From Asterias rubens (taxonomy: Eukaryota > Echinodermata > Asteroidea > Forcipulatida > Asteriidae), in contig NC_047064.1 of NCBI RefSeq assembly GCF_902459465.1, positions 4,428,762 through 4,492,761 of the forward strand: a stretch of DNA of 64,000 nt, read 5' to 3'. The position numbers and the translations under genes were made by a program. Numbering within the stretch: position 1 is the first letter of the stretch; every line of letters begins with the position of its first letter. This document shows, in pieces, positions 13,201-22,200 of the stretch. The notes below the pieces were generated by a model. It made no database searches. It was not told the origin of the DNA and saw nothing but the letters and a program-made list of their open reading frames with translations.

Positions 13201-16200
13201 TCAAGGGCACTGGACACTATCGGTAATTACTCAAAATAATTGTTAAACTATAAAATACTTCAGGCCTGAAGCCTTTCAATGCAGCTGAAAGCACACACAT
13301 TTTGTGAAACTATGTTTTTCTTTCATTATTCTCTGGCAACTTAGATGACCAATTGGGTTCAAATTTTCACATCAGTTATTTATGCATATTATGTTTGAAT
13401 ACACCAAGTGTGACTAGTCGTTGACAATATTACCAAAACGCGTCCATGTGCTTTTAAATATCAGACATTACTGATGCATACAGTCTTATGTATTACCCTT
13501 ATTATGTTTTAATACCTCGTGCATGTTCTCTTTTTAACGTCTAATGGACTTTACGAACTCGTCCACTGCGGCGTATTCCTTTCTTTTTATCTGGTCGTAA
13601 ATGCACTCAGCAGTAATCATATTTTATTATCATGCATCATTACAAGAATCTTATTGTCACTTGCTTCTGTCACGTTTTGTTTGTCCATTATCACCTCCTC
13701 CCTGTACCTTACATGAAGTGTAAATATTAAGGCGGGGAAATTATATTTGCTTTTTTCTTTTGTTTATTCCCGCGCCTTAGATGGTCCGATGAAACACGTG
13801 CTATTGTTCGACTCCCCGGACGTGGAGACAAGCTTTGAACGCATCGGCAACAATAACTTCATCTGGCACGGTTTGTTAATTACATTGACAGTCAATTCAG
13901 GCCTCGTCGCACGAGACCATTTGAGCAAAATGAGCACTTTGGTTTCACAAAAAGAGATTTTCTTTTTTTATCGAAGCGGTTTACTATAGCTTCTATTGTA
14001 GATTATGTTAAAATTTGTAACACGAAATTACTTTCTGAATGGGACATTTTCTGAGACCTAGTTGTATGCAATTATTGCATAGTGTGACGTGGCCTTGTCG
14101 AGTTTAATAAAGAATTAAAAACTATGGCAACGATTCATGTATTGCTGGCTCATGATTTTTAACCGGAGTGAACAACATTGGTTGAGAGAGAAAATATAAA
14201 CAAAAATCACAAATTTGCAAATCACTTTACATGGTATACATGTACTTATGAAGATGGTCACGATGGAAAACTTCCATTTAATTATATTTGCTTGGATTAG
14301 TGTTTGAGAACATGAGTAAGATGTACCATACAATGTAAAAGGTTAAGGGATAGGTAAAATCATCGAACAATGTTGAATCAACAATGTAGAATGTATTTTT
14401 TGTTTTACCAATGGGTAAGCTAAAAAATATCACCGGCTATTTTTTCACGAACGGGTTTTAACCCCCTTCACAATCCGCGAGGGTAAGTCACGGATATCAT
14501 CCCTACGAGCCTGGCTGATAGAGCAAAATGCACTACATTATCCTAACTTTTGACGAATCAATATAATGGGCCTTGCTCTATTAAGGCACAAGTGCCATGA
14601 GCAAGATTCGAACCGAGATAACATAAGAACTTAGGCTATTTATTCTGCACATTAGAACTGCCATCCTCAAAAATGTCCAACCCCTTTTTTCTTAAGGATT
14701 CCCTCTTTTGGATCGATTTAGGAGAACAAAACTTCCCATTGAAAAGCACTACGACAGTGAGAATTATAATGTGCATAAAATATTTGCGGCCCGGTGATCT
14801 AGATCGCTCAACCACGATACGCCACGTTTACAAGTACATTAGTTTATTAAATTGTACTGTTTATCGGTTAAATATTCAAACACACTTTGTGTTTGAAGTT
14901 CCAACTTACAGTAAATTTGACGATCAATGGCCAATCAGAGCCAGCCAACGTGAATAATTAATTCTGATTAATTCAATACCTTGTTTGTTCTGATTGGCAG
15001 GAGAGAACATCCCAGTCGACGGGGTGACGATCAAGGAACAAATCATCGTCAAGTCTTTGAGTCTGCGCATTACAGTCATCGTGTTAGATATGGTTGGCGT
15101 GTCCATAGCCCTTGTGTTCATTTTCATCAATATACGGTACAGGAACAGAAAGTAAGTTTTAAAATTGAGCGGTTTGTGAAACAAAAAACGGAAGAAAAGA
15201 ACAGTTTAGATAAGACTATTGTCTGCCCTTTTACCGTAAAATTAGCATAAATGTTATTTTATATACATTCATTCATTTGTTTTTTATTCCAACTTGGAAC
15301 ACACCCCTTAACAGCGGAGTTGTCATGTAACAAACACCAGTAACAAAATTCATACAGCTTATCACAAAAAGAAGTTTAGCAGAAAGCCCACAGAAAAAGC
15401 AAGGGTTGAACTTCATATAAAGTATAAGGCAATGTGGGGAGGGGAGGATACAACAGGGTACATTTTAAAGACCAACAATCGCTTCTTTTGAATAGACCTT
15501 ATGCATATGACGTCATTTCAGTAGGGCGCCCTCACCTAGAGGTCAAAAGGAGGTTGTTCATTGGCCAATACTGTGCGCCGCGCGTACACATCTGTGCGTC
15601 TCGATTGTTTCGTCACCGTTTTTCCTCTAAGATGGCGGCTGGTTGACGTCAATGCATAAGGTCTATTGTAACGTCAGTTATGTCCGTTTTGTGTTTGTCT
15701 CGTCTCTGTAGGGCAATCAAGATTTCCAGTCCACAGATTAACAATCTAACGGCAGTGGGCGGGCTTCTCCTGTACAGCTTCGTTGTCATGAACAGTATCG
15801 ATTCTTCGTTGTATGGGGAGAGAACAATACTCGTCCTTTGCCACGTAAGTAACAGTTTGATGAGATATTAAAGGCAGTGAACACTATTGGTAATTACTCA
15901 AAATAATTATTAGCATAAAACCCTACTTGTTAACGAGTAATGGGGAGAGGTTGATGGTATAAAACATTGTGAGAATTGGCTCCCTCTGAAGTGTCATTGT
16001 TTTCGAGAAAGAAGTAATTTTCCACGAATTTGATTTCGAGACCTCAGATTTAGAACTTGAGGTCTTGAAATCAACCATCTAAACGCACACAACTTCGTGT
16101 GACAAGGGTGTTTTTTTCTTTCATTATTATCTCGCAACTTTGATGACCGATTGAGCTCAAATTTTCACAGGTTAGTTATTTTATGCATATGTTGAGATAC

Positions 16201-19200
16201 ACCAACTGCGAAGGCTAGTCTTTGACAAATACCAATAGTGTCCACTGCCTTTAATTGGTAACGAGCAATGGATAGCTGTTGATAGTAAAATACATTGTGA
16301 GAAACGGCTCCCTTTTTAATTAAACGTAGTTTATATGAAGGAGAGGTAATTTCTCACCCGAATATTAAAAGACCTTTTAATAAAAGCACACACTGCAAAC
16401 AAACATTCTTTCCTTATTTTCTGGTCTGGTCTTTGACAATTGTAAAGGGTGTCAATTGCCTTTTAGAGGGGTTTAGACAGTTTCAAATCAGATTATGTCC
16501 TCCATCCATACGGCAAATTGTGTATACACAAACTTCTTCTGATATGTGCACCTTCTTTCGAATCATCCTCCTGCAGCCAATGTTGCCCATGTTAGTTTTT
16601 CTTAAGGCACTGAATTGAATAAGCGACAAGGGTGTCTTTCTTCCATTATTATTTCACAGATTTGTTATGTTTTGCATGTCTTTGACAATAATACCAAAGG
16701 TGTCCAGTGTCTTTTAATCAGTGGGAAAGAATCATACAAATGGTATCCAGTATTTTATAAAGGTAACGTTTATGAAGTTTATGTTTTCCCTTTGTATAGT
16801 TAAATGTTTTTTTTCATCGACAGGTATCGACGTTTCTTCTGAGTGTCGGTTTCTCTCTTGCCTTCGGTGGACTCTTTGTGAAGACGTTTCGCATCCACAG
16901 CATCTTCACAAAGGCTGTAACTCGACTCAAGAAAGTGGTTGGTATTTAATTTGTCTGTGACAATTTTCCGTGTCATGACCGAGCGTTTAAGCGCACTGGA
17001 CTCTGATCAGCACAGAGTGTGGGTTCGAGCCCCGGCCTCGACACTTGTGTCTTTTAGCAAAACATATAACACCTTTACTGCTAAAAAACATTGTTGTTAT
17101 GCCCCTATATTTGTATCTGCGAAACGTTCTGTCAGAATTTTTCTCAGATTCTAATTGTGGACTTTTATTCCGGCGTGCACATAAACCAATTAATTAGATT
17201 TTACGTTCACTTTAAGAGTCTGCTTGTGAATTCGTTAAGCTGGTCGCCGGTCCAACGTTTGGATGTGTATAGACGATGTGACCTCTGACGTCACTAGAAA
17301 AACCATAACATGATTCGTGCGCATACCGCCGGGCAAAACCTTTGTGTTTTGGCAGCCAGCTAGAAAGTGTATGCAATCTTACCATGACTACGGGTGTTTT
17401 TGCCCGACGAAACATGACGTATACAGTGGTTTGTCAACAGAGGGCGGTTCGAATGTAATAATAGGTCACATCGTCTATATGTATATATATTATCAAGAAT
17501 AATTTAAAATAATGTCCTCGCCGAGCGCTCAAGCGCTCTGTAGTTCTGACAAGCAGAGGGGTGGGTTCGAGTCCCGGCATCGGCACTTGTGTCTTTTAGC
17601 ATTACACATATGCTTTGGAATTTTACTGTGTTTTTGCGCATTGTCTTTTTTTTTATTATTATTATTTTTTTTTTATTGAGAGATGATGCCACGTTTTTTT
17701 TGGAATTCCCTATTCTGTTAGAATTCTAAAATATTTAAAATATCAATCTAAACTATTTTCTTTCTTTCGATTGTACTCCACCCCAACTAGGAGCTGCCCG
17801 ACACTCGTCTCATAATGTGGGCGTTTATACCAGTGATTGTAGACATCATCCTCATCACATTGCTTATTACATTGGATGAGAGCGTCGTAGAACGAGAAAA
17901 AGGAACTGCACTGGTAAATTTCCTTTCCGTTTTTTTTTAGGGATGTAGGTCTACTCTCATAGGATTATGTTAAGAACAAGCGTCTTCAATCTTTAACGAA
18001 AACCGTGTATTTTGAAAACCCCTAAGAATGCACCATGATACAGGTCTAGTATGAAGTGAACATCTATATTAAACTTAACGGTTGATTTGAACAATTTCTC
18101 CACTTAGTCAAATATTCTGAGATTCGATCATTATTTTGGCAAATTATTTTTGCTAAAAGAATTAGAAGAAAAGAAAAAAGAAAAAATTACTTTGGAAAAC
18201 TTGCTGTTTAACATGTGGTTTTATTTCTAAGCGCATTATCTGGTGAATCGTCTTAATTTAAAGACACTGGACACCTTTGGAAATTGTAAAAGACCAGTAT
18301 TCCCACGTGTTTTGTCTCAAAATATGCATAACATAGCAAGTCTTTGACTATTTGGACTCAATTTGTCTTTAAAGTCGCAATTGGTCATTGAAGAATAATG
18401 ATAGAAAACACCCCTGTTGCACAATGGTGTGCTTTCAGATGACTAATAAAAGGCCTATTAGAAATACCTCTTTATAAAAATTAACTACATTACTCCAGCT
18501 CTCCATTGTTCGTTACCATGTATGTTTTCATGCTAACAACTATTTTGAGTTATTTACCAATATTGTGTCCAGAGTCTGAAAGTTACGGCTGGTAACACTA
18601 AAGACATTAATCACTCCACTGTTTCTCCAAAGTACAATGACCTGGGGAATCGAAGTGACTGATACCCCAGACTGGACTATTCCACTATCTACGAAAGGGG
18701 ATAATATAGGTCCTTGAGTTGCCCCGTATGGCCTGAAGATACCTGTGAAAATAAGATGTTGAAATTGAATACATGTACAGAATAGATGTGGTAGAAAAAT
18801 CCGAAATCAAGGAACAAACCACGGACTCGGGTAGGGGCTTAAAACTGGCAACGCAACAGTCTTCTTAACTAATCCAAAGACCAACAAAACTATTTCTGTA
18901 CCAAAGACTTTGTTGAATTTGTTGTACAACACAAATGAAACATTATGATATTGAACTTATGACACCTGACATAACCTTCCGTTCACTATTTGTGCACACA
19001 GGTAGATTCATCACAACCCGAGAGGGAGATCTTGTTAGTCCCCGTACGTCAATACTGCACGTCTAGTAACCAGTTCTACTTTGTGGTGGTGTTGTACGTT
19101 TCTAAAGGCGTTCTTTTGGTGTTTGGAATCTTCTTGGCGTGGGAGACCAGACGAATCACTGTGGCTGAATTAAACGACAGTGAGTCAACAATTGTGCATT

Positions 19201-22200
19201 AAATTATTATTAACTATTTTCTCATCAAAAATTCATGAAATAAACTATTTTCATATGAATTTATGAAATAATGGAACTGGATAACCAACTAAAAGGTTGT
19301 TGTAATTCTATAGTTGTAGTTTTAACCATAAAACTAACCTGTGAAAAGTAAGGTGGTAGAATTTTTGAGATAATGCGGTAAATCCGAAGCGGTAATAATA
19401 TTTATGTGAACGCAGGAATATTAATCTGCAAGGGGAGACTTTTGGGACGCTTGGTGGCAGCAGACTTACCAGGTAAAATCCATTGTTCTCGGTAATGTGC
19501 GCATGCTGAGAACTACGTAAACAATGGAAATTTACCTGGTAAGTCTGCTGCAACCTAGCGTTCCAAAGTCCAATCGGAATACACAATCTGAGAAACGCTA
19601 CCGTCAGTAACGATTCTCATACTGTTAATATTGGGGATAGGAAGTGATGTATGTGTTTATAACCACATTACACGCTGCTCTACTTCTTACCAAGTAAGTT
19701 GCTATTACCATTAATGTTCAGAGTCATTACCAAGCATATACAGATCAGTAATTGCAAGGGTCGTGGGTTCGAATCCCACCCGAGTAAAAATGCCTGTGAT
19801 TTTTTTCACAGGACTCGGGGAAAGTACTGAGTATACAGTGCTACACACATCGGTGTATATGGGTAAAACCAAAAATTAATATCATATACAGATCCTTTTA
19901 AGGATACACACACTTTGTTTATCGGCTTGTTCTTGTTTTTTTTCCGGACAGGTAAATATCTCGCAATGTCTGTTTACATCGTTGCATTGACTGTGGCCAT
20001 CACACTACCGACTCTGGTATCCGGAAAATATGACGTCAACTTTGAATACGTCGTTCTCAGTGTCGCCGTAATCTTTGCCAACACGACTGTTTTATGTTTG
20101 GTGTTTTTACCCAAAGTAAGTAAAGCAACAACTCTACCACGACTCTTGCGTCGGAAATCGTATCCTTAATTTGTAACATTTTAGAACGAAATGTATAACT
20201 CCAGATAGCATCACAACATAGGACCAACGTTGGGCCTACGGAACACTTTCATTGGACCAACATTGGCTGTCAACATTGGCCCAACGTACTTTTGCTCATC
20301 GGAATTACGTTGGGCCAATGTTAAAGTTGGACCAACATTGGCCCCACTAATAATCTTTATGTTGGCTAAACATTGCCCCAACGTTGAGCCAACGTATCAT
20401 TATTCAAAAATATTGACTTTGAGTTTATATTTCTGTTCATGAACTGAATGATCTTTACGATTAATTCAAGTAGTTAGAGTCTGTGAATATCTACTTATCG
20501 GTTATTATTATTTACATGTAATTTACAATACCAATAACTAAATACTTTCTACACTGACTACAACCTATAACACAGGCATATACATCCTTCTGCATTGTAT
20601 GTTTTGTATTTACAGTCCAGGATCCATGGACTTTCCAGTCATGGTTTGTTTTTAATTCAAACTGTGTACTTCTTAGTTAACATGTTTGAATTACAAATGT
20701 TTGTTTGTACTTTTGATGTTCATATTTTCTTACAAAAGAATTATACACAAAAATACACAAATTTGCCTTGGATAACTTAAATTCACCCCAGTTGTTGTAA
20801 TATTATCAAAGTAAATATTCACACAATTCTAAGCCCCGCCCATAAATTTGCATTTATGTCAATGTTGGTCCAACGTTGGCTTAATGTTGGCTCAATGTTG
20901 GCTTAACGTTTAACGTGATCGTCTAATTGATATAACTGTATTGTCGGTATTACTGGCATTTGACTGTCAACTTGTCCTATAACTAACAAGCAAAGACATT
21001 TAATCTATTTTATGACCAGACACACTTAACCACATTTTGGTCATATCCCCTGACTCATTTGTCGTAGTATGATTCTTGTTATGGTTGACGACGAAACATC
21101 AGACCGCCGACCTAATTCCAACATATAACTGCGCGACATTTCAACACAACTCCAACGTTTTCCATTGGAAAGCTTTGTCGGTTTGCAAAAAAAAAAAAAA
21201 AAATAGACATGATTGCATTTTGATGATTGCATTTTGATGACTGCATTTGTGCACAAATGCATAGCTGTTTCGTTAGTAACATTTTCAAATTTCTCAACTG
21301 AATTGAACTTTTATTTATATTCAAAGCAGTTATGACCAATCCTGGCTATTTTTTTATTATTATTATAGATTATACCATGTTCAGTTAGCAATTAATGACT
21401 TAAAGGTGCAAAAAAGAAAAAAATCATAACAAATCATATGATGACGGCATCATGACGTCATTTCACAATATACAAGAACTTGCCAATATCTAACAACCTA
21501 CCAGGTTCCAACTTAATCGCAAACTTACTTCGGGAGTTATACGACTTCAAAAAGTGCACCTTTGGCGAAGTAGAAAACCTATACTGTGGCAAAACTGGTC
21601 TTGGGATGGATGGTACACCATTTCGGGCAAAATGGTAGAAAACGTTTTCCGGGTCAATACTGGATTTGTGAAGGCACACCATTTCGGCATAATGATGAAC
21701 CTCTAATGGGCCAATGCTGGTTTTGTAGCGGTGCACTATTTTGGGAAAGCGGTAGAAAACCTGCACTGGTCCAATACTGGTTTTGCGGCACACCATTTGG
21801 GAAAACAGGCAGAAAACCTCTACTGGGCCAATAATGGTTTTGTAGCTGCACACCATTTTTGTCAAAATGGTATCATATAGAAAACTTTTTCTGGGCCAAT
21901 CATGCCAATACTGGTTTTGGCAAAACGGTTAAGAAAACGTGTTCTAATTACTAAACCGACTTGAAATTTAGAAAGGAATTAGGCCATGTGAGTTATTGAA
22001 CTTGATGGTACCAACATTTTGAGAAACCGAATACTATTTAAAAATAAATTATTTTGTGCTAAAATGTATACCTCCTTTAATAATTTATTGGTTTTTACAT
22101 AGCATTTTAAAATTAATTTATTCATTGCTGCTGTTTTTAATTTTTTAATTTATTTTTTTATATCATGGACAACTACACTTTATTGTAGTGGACTTTTTTT

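Noticed and set aside
16974..17060. Possible functional tRNA genes at 4.2, 17.0 and 17.5 kb
   Set aside because: A and B boxes are present but the acceptor stems do not pair well and all continue into the same SINE body, so they are SINE heads.
21586..21865. Open frames on both strands with repeated PLLGQYW / VFYRF-like motifs
   Set aside because: They follow the 60 bp minisatellite unit, not a gene.
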